The notes: generated by a model not told the origin, from the sequence alone. A stretch of 64,000 nucleotides of DNA from an uncultured Clostridia bacterium (GCA_934177725.1 CAKPPO010000009.1:1-64000), one strand, 5' to 3'; shown: positions 42,650-52,484, counted from the first letter of the stretch. Numbers and translations: made by a program.

Positions 42650-43981
42650 TTATTCTCTGTATTTTTCTATATTTGCAAATTTTGTGTAATTGCCAAGCCA
42701 TAATAATTCTACTGTACCAGTTGAACCTGAACGATGTTTTGCAAGTATTACTTCTGCAATATTTTTCTTTTCGCTATCTTCATTATAATAGTCATCTCTA
42801 TATAAGAACATAACAATATCGGCATCTTGCTCTATAGCTCCAGATTCACGAAGGTCTGAAAGCATAGGTCTATGGTCTGGACGTTGTTCTGGCGCTCTTG
42901 ATAATTGTGATAGTGCTATTACTGGCACATTTATTTCTTTAGCTAATATTTTTAAAGAACGGCTAATTTCTGAAATTTCTTGTTCACGTGAAGAACCTCT
43001 TTTGCCTGAGCCTTGTACTAATTGCAAGTAATCTATAACAACTAGTCCAATATTTTGTTCTAATTTTAACTTTCTACATTTAGCCCTTATTTCCATTATA
43101 GAAATACCTGGTGTATCATCTATAAATATTTTAGATTCAGATAAAGTTCCGGAAGCTTGTGCTAATTTTCCCCAGTCTTCATCATCAATTTTACCTGTTC
43201 TTACTTTGTTGCTGTCTACCATTGCTTCACTACATAAAATACGATTTACCATTTGTTCTTTTGACATTTCCAAGCTAAATATTGCTACTGGTGTGTTTCC
43301 ACGTGTTGCTGCATAAGAAGCTATATTTAGTGCAAATGCTGATTTACCCATAGCAGGTCTTGCTGCAACTAATATTAAATCTGAATTGTGAAGTCCTGCA
43401 GTTTTATAATCTAAGTCTGCAAATCCTGTAGGTACACCTGTAATATGTTGTTTTTGGTTGTATAATTGCTCTAATTGAGTAAATGTATCTACTAATATGT
43501 CTTTAATTGAAGAATAGCCTTTTTGATTTCTTGATTGTATTGTATCAAAAATTTTCTTTTCTGCTTGATCCATCAAAAAGTCAACTTCTTGAGTTTCGTC
43601 ATATCCTAATTTTATTATTTCATTAGCTGTTTTTAATAAACTACGAAGCAATGATTTTTCTTCTACTATTTTTATATATTTATCTACGTTTGCAGTAGTT
43701 GGTACTTTATCTGGAAGTTCGGCTAAATACTCTAATCCACCAATTGCTTCTAATTTTCCAAGTGAAGAAAGCTCAGCTTTTAGTGTAATAATATCAACTG
43801 GCTCTGCACGATTATATAAATTCAAAATTGCACCATATATTGTTTTATTATCTTCTCTGTAAAAATCTTCTTCTTTTAGTACTTCAATAGCAGAAATAAT
43901 TGCTTCTTTATCTGTAAGCATACTTCCTATAACTGCTTGTTCAGCTTCTGTATCGTGTGGTGGCACTTTTGCTAACTCCAT
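42650..43981 (-). CDS. dnaB: Replicative DNA helicase DnaB
   Basis: The 443-residue hexameric helicase unwinds DNA at the replication fork. The N-terminal domain starts VPPHDTEAEQAVIGSML, and the RecA-like domain shows LVAARPAMGKSAFALN (Walker A), LVVIDYLQLVQG (Walker B), SQLSRAPEQR and LRESGAIEQDADIVMFLYR. Length is normal, with no intein. It is the last gene of the gdpP-rplI-dnaB group, an order widely conserved in Firmicutes (the gene is called dnaC in B. subtilis). ATG at 43981 follows GGAGATT. Confidence 0.97.
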   Translation of the reverse strand: MELAKVPPHDTEAEQAVIGSMLTDKEAIISAIEVLKEEDFYREDNKTIYGAILNLYNRAEPVDIITLKAELSSLGKLEAIGGLEYLAELPDKVPTTANVDKYIKIVEEKSLLRSLLKTANEIIKLGYDETQEVDFLMDQAEKKIFDTIQSRNQKGYSSIKDILVDTFTQLEQLYNQKQHITGVPTGFADLDYKTAGLHNSDLILVAARPAMGKSAFALNIASYAATRGNTPVAIFSLEMSKEQMVNRILCSEAMVDSNKVRTGKIDDEDWGKLAQASGTLSESKIFIDDTPGISIMEIRAKCRKLKLEQNIGLVVIDYLQLVQGSGKRGSSREQEISEISRSLKILAKEINVPVIALSQLSRAPEQRPDHRPMLSDLRESGAIEQDADIVMFLYRDDYYNEDSEKKNIAEVILAKHRSGSTGTVELLWLGNYTKFANIEKYRE

Positions 43982-44104
43982 AAATAATCTCCTTTTTGCG
44001 AACTATTAAAGTATATTTAATTAGTTTGCAATAATTTTGTTTTATATTACATTTAATTTTTTTAAGTCCTATAATCTAAATACTTTTAAGTAATTTGTAT
44101 TCAA

Positions 44105-44551
44105 CTAACCTGCAATAATTTGAACTTTTAATTTTCCTATTATACCTTCATATAGCTTAATGTCTACTGTAGTAGTTCCTAAAACTTTTATTGTTTCGTT
44201 TAGCATAATTTTCTTTTTATCTATTTCTATTTTGTATTGAGTTTTTAAATTTTCTGAAATTTCTTTTGATGTAACCCCTCCAAATATTTTTCCATTCTCT
44301 CCTGCTTTTACTTTTAAAACTAATGTTATATCTTTTAACTTATTAGCTAGCTTTGTTGCTTCTTCTTTTTCTACATCTTTTCTATACTGATTTGATTCTT
44401 GTTTTGCTTTCAAGTTTCCTAAGTTTCCTGCATTTGCCTCTACTGCCAATTTTTTAGGAAATAAATAATTTCTTGCATACCCATCGTTTGCATTTATAAT
44501 TTGGTCTTTCTTTCCTACACCTTTAATATCTTGTAATAATATAACTTTCAT
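44105..44551 (-). CDS. rplI: 50S ribosomal protein L9
   Basis: The 148-residue protein has the L9 N-terminal fold KVILLQDIKGVGKKDQIINANDGYARNYLFPKKLAVEA, the long central helix and a C-terminal domain with GKIFGGVTSKEI. L9 binds 23S rRNA helix 76 near the L1 stalk and spans ribosomes. ATG at 44551 is preceded by TTAAGGAGG. It lies between two small membrane-protein genes and dnaB; in relatives rplI directly follows gdpP. Confidence 0.97.
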   Translation of the reverse strand: MKVILLQDIKGVGKKDQIINANDGYARNYLFPKKLAVEANAGNLGNLKAKQESNQYRKDVEKEEATKLANKLKDITLVLKVKAGENGKIFGGVTSKEISENLKTQYKIEIDKKKIMLNETIKVLGTTTVDIKLYEGIIGKLKVQIIAG

Positions 44552-44722
44552 TTTATTTACCTCCTTAAGTAGTACGATTATATCACATTTTTGTTAGAAT
44601 AGGAATAGTTTTATTAACATTTTTAATTCAAATAGAAAAGTGAAACTATTTTTTTAACAATTGAAAATTTCAAGAAAATTTAAGACTCAATATTTGTTCA
44701 GTACAGAAATGCCTACTATATA

Positions 44723-44759
44723 AAAATAATGTAGTAAATACAAATTACTACATTATTTT
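44723..44759. terminator. Terminator after the DUF5684-type gene
   Basis: AAAATAATGTAGTAA (44723-44737) and TTACTACATTATTTT (44745-44759) are perfect arms around a 7-base loop, 4 bases past the stop codon. Confidence 0.8.
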
Positions 44760-44763
44760 ATAA

Positions 44764-45189
44764 TTATTTTTCTGTTCCTACATATTCAGCATTACCTAAT
44801 CCTAGTATTAAGTAACAAATTGTAGAGAAAAATATTGTTAATATTCCAAATCCTGTTGACTTTCCAAATGCTTTTGCCAATTTTATAGGATGTACTATTG
44901 CAATAATAACTGCTGCAATAGCATTTACAAATGGAATAATATATAATAACAATAACCATGGTGATAATCCTGCTATTTTATAAAAAACAGCTATATTGTA
45001 AATTGGAATAAGTGACTTCCACCCTTTTTCTCCTGCCTTATTAAAAATTTTCCACATAGCAATAATATACAATACACTAATAACTCCTGTAAAAAGAGCT
45101 CCATAAGTTATTGTTCCTGTTTTTACCATTGTATTAATTGTTTCCGAAATATTTGATAAGTTATCTATCATATCAGATGCTATTGACAT
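44764..45189 (-). CDS. Small four-helix membrane protein (DUF5684-like)
   Basis: This 141-residue protein has a short polar N-terminus and about four membrane helices. The segment AMWKIFNKAGEKGWKSLIPIYN followed by PWLLLLYIIPFVNAIAAVIIAI and KLAKAFGKSTGFGIL matches the DUF5684 pattern often found next to or fused to signal peptidase-type genes (KAGxxGWxxxIPIYN is characteristic). No enzymatic motif is seen. It has its own promoter (TTGACA-N17-TATAGT) and terminator, so it is an independent insertion in the gdpP-rplI-dnaB region. Confidence 0.75.
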   Translation of the reverse strand: MSIASDMIDNLSNISETINTMVKTGTITYGALFTGVISVLYIIAMWKIFNKAGEKGWKSLIPIYNIAVFYKIAGLSPWLLLLYIIPFVNAIAAVIIAIVHPIKLAKAFGKSTGFGILTIFFSTICYLILGLGNAEYVGTEK

Positions 45190-45217
45190 ATTTTCCCCTC
45201 CTTTGATTTTTTAGTAT

Positions 45218-45246
45218 ACTATATACTCATTGTCGTCTTTTGTCAA
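45218..45246 (-). promoter_or_regulatory. Promoter of the DUF5684-type gene
   Basis: TTGACA (45246-45241), a 17-base spacer and TATAGT (45223-45218) form a strong promoter on the minus strand, followed by an AAAGGAGGGG ribosome site. Confidence 0.75.
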
Positions 45247-45256
45247 TTTTTATATA

Positions 45257-45297
45257 AAAAAGTTGCAATTGAAGAAAGTTCCCAATTGCAACTTTTT
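45257..45297. terminator. Terminator after the DUF4870-type gene
   Basis: AAAAAGTTGCAATT (45257-45270) and AATTGCAACTTTTT (45284-45297) are perfect complements, immediately past the stop codon. Confidence 0.8.
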
Positions 45298-45298
45298 A

Positions 45299-45619
45299 TT
45301 ATTTACTTAATTGACTTTTGAATATATTTCTTGTTAAATCACTTATAACTGGTAATTCATAGTCTTCTTCTTTGTATGCTTTTATCATACCAATTAATAA
45401 TAATACACCCATAAGTACGCTAATTATGCCTCCTATAAATCCTATATATGGTATGTATCTTAATATTAAAGATAACACCATGCTAGAAGCTGAAATAACT
45501 ATCGCTTGACATGCATTGAATTTTGTTCTTTCGTCATTGTCTTTTAGAGCAACTAGTATTACTAGTCCTCCAACCCATCCAAACAAATATGCAAGTAATC
45601 CTCTTATTTTTTGTTCCAT
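45299..45619 (-). CDS. Small membrane protein (DUF4870-like)
   Basis: The 106-residue protein has about three membrane helices and fits the DUF4870/TIC20-like family: GLLAYLFGWVGGLVILVALKDNDERTKFNACQAI, with the conserved K-x-x-x-x-F-x-x-x-Q pattern, then IPYIGFIGGIISVLMGVLLLIGMIKAYKEEDYELPVI. Function of the family is unknown. It has an AGGAGGGG ribosome site and sits between gdpP and the DUF5684-like gene, both codirectional. Confidence 0.8.
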   Translation of the reverse strand: MEQKIRGLLAYLFGWVGGLVILVALKDNDERTKFNACQAIVISASSMVLSLILRYIPYIGFIGGIISVLMGVLLLIGMIKAYKEEDYELPVISDLTRNIFKSQLSK

Positions 45620-45692
45620 TTTTTCCCCTCCTTTTAATTTATATATAATATTTTATATTATATTCCGTTTTTTAGTGTATTTTACTATTATC

Positions 45693-47726
45693 TTAATTTA
45701 ATATTTCAGTAAAATATTCATTAATACGAATAATTAATTCTTGTTTTACTTCTTCAATAGTCATTCCTTCTACTTGTGCTCCTGCTAATGTGATATGTCC
45801 TCCTCCACCTAATTTTTCTAGGATTAGTTGAACATTTATATCACCTATTGAACGTCCACTTATACAAATTTTATCGCCTAAGTTTCCTATAACAAAAGAT
45901 GCTGTAATATTACTAATTGTTAAAAGTTCATCTGCTGATTTAGCACAAATTAAGCTAGTATCTGCTTCTTCTCTTTCATAAATTGATATTGCTATTGTAT
46001 CATTTACAATTTCCGCATTAGCAACAACTTCTGATATCTTATTATATGTTTCCAAATCACTTTGGAACCATTTTTTTACTTTTATAATATCTACCCCACA
46101 TTTACGTAAGTATGCTGCAGCCTCAAAAGTTCTAACACCTGTTTTAAACGTAAAGTTTTTGGTATCCATCATAATTCCTGCGTATAATCCTTCTGTTTCT
46201 AATTGAGTAAGTTTAATTTCTTGTTCTGAATATTCTAATAGTTCTGTTACTAATTCACATGCAGAAGATGCATAAACTTCATGGAAAGTTAACAATGCAT
46301 TTTCTATAAAGTCTGTTCCTCTTCTGTGATGATCTATTATTACTATTTTACTAGTTTTTTCTAATAATTCTGGTACATCTACATAGCTTGTTTTATGAGT
46401 ATCTACAACAACTAATAAACTATTTTCATTTATTTTTTCAATTGCTTCGTCTTTTCCTATAATAGTTTTTTGGTATTCCTCATCTTCTTTTGCAGTTTGT
46501 AAAAATGAATCTAATGTAGAACCAACTGTAGTATTTACTATATATGCCTGTTTGCCTATTGTTCTTGCTAGCCTATATACACCAAGGCTTGCTCCCATAG
46601 CATCTATATCACTATTTGTGTGTCCCATTACAAAGATGTTTTCCGCTTCTTCCATTAATTCTTGCAATGCATTAGCAACTATTCTTGCTTTTACCTTAGT
46701 TCTTTTCTCTAATTCTTGAGTTCTACCTCCGAAGAATATATATTTTCCATCTTTACGAAGAATCGCTTGATCTCCACCTCTACCCAATGCAATGTCTATC
46801 ATTGATTGAGCTGTTTTATATTTTTCATAATTTGAACTTTCCTCTGTTGCAATTGCTATACTTAATGTAGATTGTACTTTGCCTGGTATTTCTATTTCTT
46901 TTATTTTATCTAAAATATTAAATTTATTTTCTTCTAATTGTTTTAAATATTTTTGTTGTACCAATAGTATAAATGTATCTCTTTCAGATTTAATAATTAG
47001 TCCTTCAAATGTTGTTGCCCAATCATATAAGTTTCTTTCTATTTGTGCTGTTAATATTGGTTTGTCTTCGTCTGAAAGTCTTTGCATTATTTCTTCGTAA
47101 TTGTCTATCATAATAATTCCAACACATAATTTAGAATTATTGTATTTTTGTTCTAATAAAATGTTTTTTGTTTCGTCTATAAAATATAAAGTAGTCATAT
47201 ATTCTTTATTGTTGTTCTTTTGCTTTTCTTTTGATTCTACATATTCTCCTACTACTTTATAAGTTTTGCTTCCTATTTTAACTTGTTTTAAAATTAGATC
47301 TTGTAATTCTTTTTTGTCTTCATTACTTCCATTTTCAAGTTCTAGTTTTATTTCTTTTACTATATTATTTAAGTAATTATTTATATCTATATTAGCAAAT
47401 TCATGTATAAATTTCGAACTTTTCCAAATAATATTTCCATCTGTTTCTATTATAACTAATGGAAATGGTGAGTTAATTAAAGTACTTTTTGCGGCTGTAT
47501 CTACTGTTAAAGTTAAGTCTTTAATGTGCTCTGAAAGTTCTGCTTTTCTTTTATTATTTGTCCAACATGCATACATTATAATTAATGCATATCCAATTAT
47601 TGCTGGCGTAATAAAACGAACTTCATATATGCATAATGCTATTAACAAAATAGCTATAATTACTAAATAAATCTTTGTCTTTGATACTAGTTTATCAAAG
47701 ATTTTTCTATTAGTGTTATTCGGCAT
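45693..47726 (-). CDS. gdpP: Cyclic-di-AMP phosphodiesterase GdpP
   Basis: GdpP hydrolyses c-di-AMP and so tunes cell-wall, osmotic and beta-lactam responses. The 677-residue protein has two N-terminal membrane helices (about residues 16-50), a PAS-like domain, a degenerate GGDEF domain (ALGRGGDQAILRKDG) and the DHH/DHHA1 catalytic part with MGHTNSDIDAMGAS, VVDTHKTSYVD, IIDHHRRGTDFI and GGGGHITLAGAQ. All metal-binding motifs are intact. ATG at 47726 follows AGAGGGAGATA. Downstream rplI and dnaB preserve the common gdpP-rplI-dnaB order with two small genes inserted. Confidence 0.96.
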   Translation of the reverse strand: MPNNTNRKIFDKLVSKTKIYLVIIAILLIALCIYEVRFITPAIIGYALIIMYACWTNNKRKAELSEHIKDLTLTVDTAAKSTLINSPFPLVIIETDGNIIWKSSKFIHEFANIDINNYLNNIVKEIKLELENGSNEDKKELQDLILKQVKIGSKTYKVVGEYVESKEKQKNNNKEYMTTLYFIDETKNILLEQKYNNSKLCVGIIMIDNYEEIMQRLSDEDKPILTAQIERNLYDWATTFEGLIIKSERDTFILLVQQKYLKQLEENKFNILDKIKEIEIPGKVQSTLSIAIATEESSNYEKYKTAQSMIDIALGRGGDQAILRKDGKYIFFGGRTQELEKRTKVKARIVANALQELMEEAENIFVMGHTNSDIDAMGASLGVYRLARTIGKQAYIVNTTVGSTLDSFLQTAKEDEEYQKTIIGKDEAIEKINENSLLVVVDTHKTSYVDVPELLEKTSKIVIIDHHRRGTDFIENALLTFHEVYASSACELVTELLEYSEQEIKLTQLETEGLYAGIMMDTKNFTFKTGVRTFEAAAYLRKCGVDIIKVKKWFQSDLETYNKISEVVANAEIVNDTIAISIYEREEADTSLICAKSADELLTISNITASFVIGNLGDKICISGRSIGDINVQLILEKLGGGGHITLAGAQVEGMTIEEVKQELIIRINEYFTEILN

Positions 47727-47761
47727 AAATATCTCCCTCTAATAATTCTCTAACAGTATCT

Positions 47762-47790
47762 ATTTTACTATTTTTTAGACCTTTTGTCAA
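47762..47790 (-). promoter_or_regulatory. gdpP promoter
   Basis: TTGACA (47790-47785), a 17-base spacer and TAAAAT (47767-47762) form a near-consensus promoter about 36 bases before the gdpP start. A copy of the dispersed repeat ends about 23 bases upstream of its -35. Confidence 0.75.
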
Positions 47791-47812
47791 ATTTCAAATA
47801 TATTTTATTATC

Positions 47813-47867
47813 GCCATATTTATCTTCTACAGAAAGTTATCATACTATGATAACTTTCTTTGAATAT
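47813..47867. repeat. Dispersed repeat, partial copy C
   Basis: The first 40 bases, from GCCATATTTATC through the hairpin GAAAGTTATCAT/ATGATA, are identical to the copy at 62062; one substitution follows. The upstream ATTTTGTA hairpin of the full copies is missing here. It lies between gdpP and the pilin-like gene. Confidence 0.75.
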
Positions 47868-47912
47868 AAAAAAAGAAATATAGATTTATAAGATTTACTA
47901 TATTTCTTTTTT
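47868..47912 (-). terminator. Terminator after the pilin-like gene
   Basis: AAAAAAAGAAATATAG (47868-47883) and CTATATTTCTTTTTT (47898-47912) pair around a 14-base loop and end in a T-run on the minus strand, right after the stop codon at 47919. Confidence 0.7.
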
Positions 47913-47918
47913 AGCTTT

Positions 47919-48755
47919 TTAAGAAAATGTTATACTGCTAATAGTACATGTCTTTGACGAACTTGATGAACTACCACTATCAGCTGCACTTCCAGAATAA
48001 GACAAACTAATTTCTAGTCTACAAGATTCATAATTAGAAACATCTATAGTTGAAGATGATGTTAATGTTATTTTATCATTATTATTCATTACTAAAACAG
48101 CTGAAGAATTACTAACAGTTCCAACTGTTATAGTAGAAAAATTAGATAAATTAAATTCGAACTTTGAAGAACATGAACCTTTTCCATATGCTGTTCCATG
48201 ATTATTTTCAGAAGCGTTATGATATTCATATCCATATACTACTAAATTGCTTAATGTAATGCTTATATCTGATTTTGCTTGGTCGTAATGTGATTTGTTA
48301 TCTGCACCATTCCCTGTAATTAACTCTCCATTAATCCATGCTGTTTTACCTTCTGATATATTATCTGCTGTTGCTGTAGCATTCTTGGTTACTTCTTTTA
48401 CTATTTCTTTTATACTATCTCCAAAAATTGGGGGTTCTGCAGATGCTTCTGGTTTTATTTCTCCGGCTTCTTCTATATAGTTTGCTATAGCTGTTTTAAA
48501 TTCTGCTAATTTCGCAATTGCTTCATACGGACTACCTGGTATGGAACTTAATTCATTATCAGTTTGTTCGTAAAGTCTATTTAGAGCTGTTTCTTCTTCT
48601 GTTTTTGCAAGTTCAGCATTTTCTTTTGCTTTTTTGGCGATTGTTATTATTCCATTGTCTCCTAATACTAAATTTATACTTATTCCTGCTAATATTATTA
48701 GCACAATAATTGTTACAACTAAGGCAACTAACGTTATACCTTTTGAATTTTTCAT
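47919..48755 (-). CDS. Pilin-like (prepilin N-terminal) surface protein
   Basis: The 278-residue protein starts NSKGITLVALVVTIIVLII, a prepilin-type cleavage/methylation head whose hydrophobic helix lacks the canonical Glu5, followed by LGDNGIITIAKKAKENAE. This head is closely similar to that of the DGR target at 12329. The middle contains FGDSIKEIVKEVTKNATATADNISEGKTAWINGELITG, a motif common in Clostridial surface proteins, and the C-terminus is a Ser/Gly-rich beta-type domain with a GSAADSGSSSSSSKT stretch. It has no VR. It is a lone gene between gdpP and rpoC. Assembly machinery and prepilin peptidase are not in the window. Confidence 0.85.
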   Translation of the reverse strand: MKNSKGITLVALVVTIIVLIILAGISINLVLGDNGIITIAKKAKENAELAKTEEETALNRLYEQTDNELSSIPGSPYEAIAKLAEFKTAIANYIEEAGEIKPEASAEPPIFGDSIKEIVKEVTKNATATADNISEGKTAWINGELITGNGADNKSHYDQAKSDISITLSNLVVYGYEYHNASENNHGTAYGKGSCSSKFEFNLSNFSTITVGTVSNSSAVLVMNNNDKITLTSSSTIDVSNYESCRLEISLSYSGSAADSGSSSSSSKTCTISSITFS

Positions 48756-48899
48756 TTTCTTTTGTCTTCCTCCAAATATATTGTTTATTTTAATATATCC
48801 AATTTTTTTTAATTATTTATTAATATTATATTTATATTTTTTAGAGCATCTTATTGATTTTTATAAAATAATATTTGAAAATATGCACTTATATACAAT

Positions 48900-48940
48900 A
48901 AAAAGCAGTTCAAGATATTTTCTTAAACTGCTTTATTTTT
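48900..48940 (-). terminator. Terminator after rpoC
   Basis: AAAAGCAGTT and AACTGCTTT pair around an AT-rich inner loop (48901-48934). On the minus strand it follows the rpoC stop codon and runs into TTTTTATTG, closing the rpoBC transcript; rpsL does not follow here. Confidence 0.7.
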
Positions 48941-51900
48941 ATTCTTCTACACTAGCTGTTTCTTCTTCATTTTCTTGTACCTTGTCTTGTTCTGTGCTAA
49001 TGTGTGTATTTCTATATTTTGCAAGTCCTGTACCTGCTGGGATTAATTTACCAATGATAACATTTTCTTTTAATCCTATTAATTCATCAACTTTACCTTT
49101 AATAGCTGCTTCTGTTAATACTCTTGTTGTCTCTTGGAATGATGCTGCAGATAAGAAACTATCTGTTGCAAGTGATGCTTTTGTAATTCCAAGAAGTACA
49201 CGTTTTCCTGTTGCAGGGCGTTTTCCTTCTTCAACTGCTTTTTTATTTATGTCTTCAAATTCATACATATCAACTAATGAACCTGCGAACATTGGAGTAT
49301 CTCCATTGTCTTCAACTCTAATCTTCTTAAGCATTTGTCTACCAATAACCTCAATATGTTTATCGTTGATATCAACACCTTGGTTTCTATATACTTTTTG
49401 AACTTCTTGTACTAGGTAGTTGTAAACTCCTTCTGGTCCTTTAATTGCAAGTAATTCGTTAGGGTTAATTGAACCTTCTGTTAGAGGTTGACCTGCAACT
49501 ACTTCGTCTCCGTCTTTTACTTTTAATTTAGAACCGAATGGTATAACATAAGTTTTGCTATCATCTTTAGAAGTAACTGAAATTGTTTTTCTCTTCTTGT
49601 CTTCTGCGATTTTAACAACACCATCTATTTCTGCAACTATTGCAAGTCCCTTTGGTTTTCTAGCTTCAAATAATTCCTCAACCCTTGGAAGACCTTGTGT
49701 AATGTCGGCAACACCAGCAACACCACCAGAGTGAATTGTTCTCATTGTAAGCTGTGTACCTGGCTCACCAATAGATTGAGCTGCTATGATACCTACAGTT
49801 TCGCCAATGTTTGCTTCTTCACGACTAGCTAAGCCCATACCATAACATTTAGAACATACACCATATTTTGTTCTACATCCAAATACACTGCGTACTCTAA
49901 CTTCTTCAATTCCAGCTTCAACTATTTGATCTGCTGTTTTATCTGAAATCATTGTATTTGTATCTACTATTATTTCTCCTGTTGCAGGATTTTTAATATC
50001 TTCTAATGGGTAACGTCCTATTAGTCTTTCTTCTAGGCTTTCAATTACTTGATTTCCGTCTTTTATTGCTGTTAATGTAATTCCATCGTGTGTACCACAA
50101 TCATGCTCTCTAACGATAATGTCTTGAGAAACATCAACTAATCTTCTTGTTAGGTATCCAGAGTCAGCTGTTCTTAAAGCTGTATCTGATAGACCTTTAC
50201 GAGCACCATGGGCAGAGATAAAGTATTCTAGAGCATCTAGACCCTCTCTGAATGATGATTTAATTGGTATTTCAACTGTTTTACCAGTTGTACTAGCCAT
50301 AAGTCCACGCATACCTGCAATTTGTTTTAATTGGTCTAGGTTACCACGGGCACCAGAGTCAGACATCATGAACATTGGGTTTAATTGTGTAAATGTATCT
50401 TTCATTGCATTTTTAACATCATCTGTTGCTTGTTCCCAAATCTTAATTACTGATTGGTATCTTTCATCTTCAGTAATTAAACCACGTTTGTATTGTTTTA
50501 ATACATTGTCTACGTCTGCTTGTGCTTTTGCTAATATTTCTTTCTTAGCTTCTGGTACTTTAACATCTTCTATAGATACTGTAATACCACCTGTTGTTGA
50601 ATATTTGAAACCTGTTGCTTTAATATAGTCTAATAATTCTGCTGAAGGGTTTAATCCGTATTTATTAATACTCTTCTCGATTATTTTTCCTAATTTTTTC
50701 TTGTTAACAACAAAGTTAATTTCTGGTTCAAATTCATTTTCTGGATTAGTTCTATCAACAAATCCTAAATCTTGTGGAATACCTTTATTGTATATAATTC
50801 TACCAACTGTTGTTTCCACTTTTCTATGTTTTTCATTTCCTTCTTCGTCGATTTTACTCATACGAACTGAAATTTTAGCATGCATACCTACTTCTTTGTT
50901 TTCATATGCAATTATAGCTTCTTCTGAAGATGAAAAGTAACTTCCTTCTCCAATTTCACCTGGAACTTCCATTGTTAAATAGTAACTTCCTAAAATCATA
51001 TCTTGTGTAGGAACTGTTACTGGTTTACCATCTTGTGGTTTTAAAAGGTTGTTTACAGATAACATTAAATATCTTGCTTCTGCTTGTGCTTCTGGTGATA
51101 AAGGTAAATGTATAGCCATTTGGTCACCATCGAAGTCAGCATTGAATGCTGTACATACTAATGGGTGTAATTTTATTGCTCTACCTTCTACTAAGACTGG
51201 TTCAAATGCTTGAATACCAAGTCTATGAAGTGTTGGAGCACGGTTTAACATTACTGGATGGTCTTTAATTACTTCTTCTAATATATCCCATACTTCTGGG
51301 CGTAATCTTTCTACCATTCTTTTTGCATTTTTAATGTTGTGTGCAATTCCTCTTCCTACTAATTCTTTCATAACGAAAGGTTTAAATAACTCTACAGCCA
51401 TTTCTTTTGGAACACCACATTGATATAGTTTAAGTTCTGGACCTACAACTATAACTGAACGTCCTGAATAGTCAACACGTTTTCCAAGTAAGTTTTGACG
51501 GAAACGTCCTTGTTTACCTTTAAGCATATCTGATAAAGATTTTAAAGGTCTATTTCCAGCACCTGTTACTGGTCTACCACGTCTTGAGTTATCTATTAAT
51601 GCATCTACAGATTCTTGAAGCATTCTTTTTTCGTTTCTTTTAATAATTTCTGGTGCTCCAAGTTCTATTAATCTTTTCAAACGATTATTTCTGTTTATAA
51701 CTCTTCTGTATAAATCGTTTAAATCTGATGTTGCAAATCTACCACCATCTAATTGAACCATTGGTCTTAATTCTGGTGGAATAACTGGTACAACATTCAT
51801 AATCATCCATTCAGGTCTATTTCCTGATAATCTAAATGATTCTACTGTGTCTAATCTTTTTACTAGTTTTGCTTTCTTTTGCTCACTAGCTGTTTCTAAT

Positions 51901-52484
51901 TCTTTCTTTAATTGTGCAGATAATTTGTCTAAATCTATTTCTTTTAATAGTTTTTCTAATGCTTCTGCACCCATTTCTGCTTTAAAACTTCCAAAACCAT
52001 ATTTTTCTACAGCTTCATGGTATTCTTTTTCTGTTAAAACTTGTGTTTTCATTAATCCAGAAGTACCTTTATCTGTAACTATGTAAGATGCAAAATATAC
52101 TATTTTCTCTAAATTTCTTGGTGAAATATCAAGCATTAAAGCTATTCTGCTTGGTATTCCTTTGAAATACCAAATATGAGCTACTGGAGCTGCAAGTTCG
52201 ATATGTCCCATTCTTTCACGTCTTACTTTTGATTTTGTAACTTCTACACCACAACGATCACAAACTATACCTTTGTAACGTACTCTTTTATATTTACCAC
52301 AATGACATTCCCAGTCTTTTGTTGGTCCAAATATTCTTTCACAAAATAGACCATCTTTTTCTGGTTTTAATGTTCTGTAGTTAATAGTCTCTGGTTTTTT
52401 TACTTCACCCTTTGACCATTCTCTTATTTTTTCGTCTGATGCTAAGCCGATTTTGATTTTATCAAACATTTCTAATTCATCCAC
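48939..52484 (-). CDS. rpoC: DNA-directed RNA polymerase subunit beta'
   Basis: The 1181-residue largest polymerase subunit has the N-terminal zinc finger (CHCGKYKRVRYKGIVCDRCGV), the rudder region, the catalytic NADFDGDQMAIHLPLS with its three Mg-binding aspartates, the bridge-helix region and trigger loop (GLMASTTGK, then GEPGTQLTMRTIHSGG) and the second zinc site CRTKYGVCSKCYG. Length is typical for Firmicutes. Translation probably begins at GTG 52484 after GGGGGC; an internal ATG five codons later is possible. It follows rpoB with a 197-base spacer that holds a GC-rich hairpin. Confidence 0.98.
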   Translation of the reverse strand: MDELEMFDKIKIGLASDEKIREWSKGEVKKPETINYRTLKPEKDGLFCERIFGPTKDWECHCGKYKRVRYKGIVCDRCGVEVTKSKVRRERMGHIELAAPVAHIWYFKGIPSRIALMLDISPRNLEKIVYFASYIVTDKGTSGLMKTQVLTEKEYHEAVEKYGFGSFKAEMGAEALEKLLKEIDLDKLSAQLKKELETASEQKKAKLVKRLDTVESFRLSGNRPEWMIMNVVPVIPPELRPMVQLDGGRFATSDLNDLYRRVINRNNRLKRLIELGAPEIIKRNEKRMLQESVDALIDNSRRGRPVTGAGNRPLKSLSDMLKGKQGRFRQNLLGKRVDYSGRSVIVVGPELKLYQCGVPKEMAVELFKPFVMKELVGRGIAHNIKNAKRMVERLRPEVWDILEEVIKDHPVMLNRAPTLHRLGIQAFEPVLVEGRAIKLHPLVCTAFNADFDGDQMAIHLPLSPEAQAEARYLMLSVNNLLKPQDGKPVTVPTQDMILGSYYLTMEVPGEIGEGSYFSSSEEAIIAYENKEVGMHAKISVRMSKIDEEGNEKHRKVETTVGRIIYNKGIPQDLGFVDRTNPENEFEPEINFVVNKKKLGKIIEKSINKYGLNPSAELLDYIKATGFKYSTTGGITVSIEDVKVPEAKKEILAKAQADVDNVLKQYKRGLITEDERYQSVIKIWEQATDDVKNAMKDTFTQLNPMFMMSDSGARGNLDQLKQIAGMRGLMASTTGKTVEIPIKSSFREGLDALEYFISAHGARKGLSDTALRTADSGYLTRRLVDVSQDIIVREHDCGTHDGITLTAIKDGNQVIESLEERLIGRYPLEDIKNPATGEIIVDTNTMISDKTADQIVEAGIEEVRVRSVFGCRTKYGVCSKCYGMGLASREEANIGETVGIIAAQSIGEPGTQLTMRTIHSGGVAGVADITQGLPRVEELFEARKPKGLAIVAEIDGVVKIAEDKKRKTISVTSKDDSKTYVIPFGSKLKVKDGDEVVAGQPLTEGSINPNELLAIKGPEGVYNYLVQEVQKVYRNQGVDINDKHIEVIGRQMLKKIRVEDNGDTPMFAGSLVDMYEFEDINKKAVEEGKRPATGKRVLLGITKASLATDSFLSAASFQETTRVLTEAAIKGKVDELIGLKENVIIGKLIPAGTGLAKYRNTHISTEQDKVQENEEETASVEE

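Noticed and set aside
47919..48755. Second DGR target
   Set aside because: It shares the pilin-like head only; its C-terminus has no FGE fold and no match to the template repeat.
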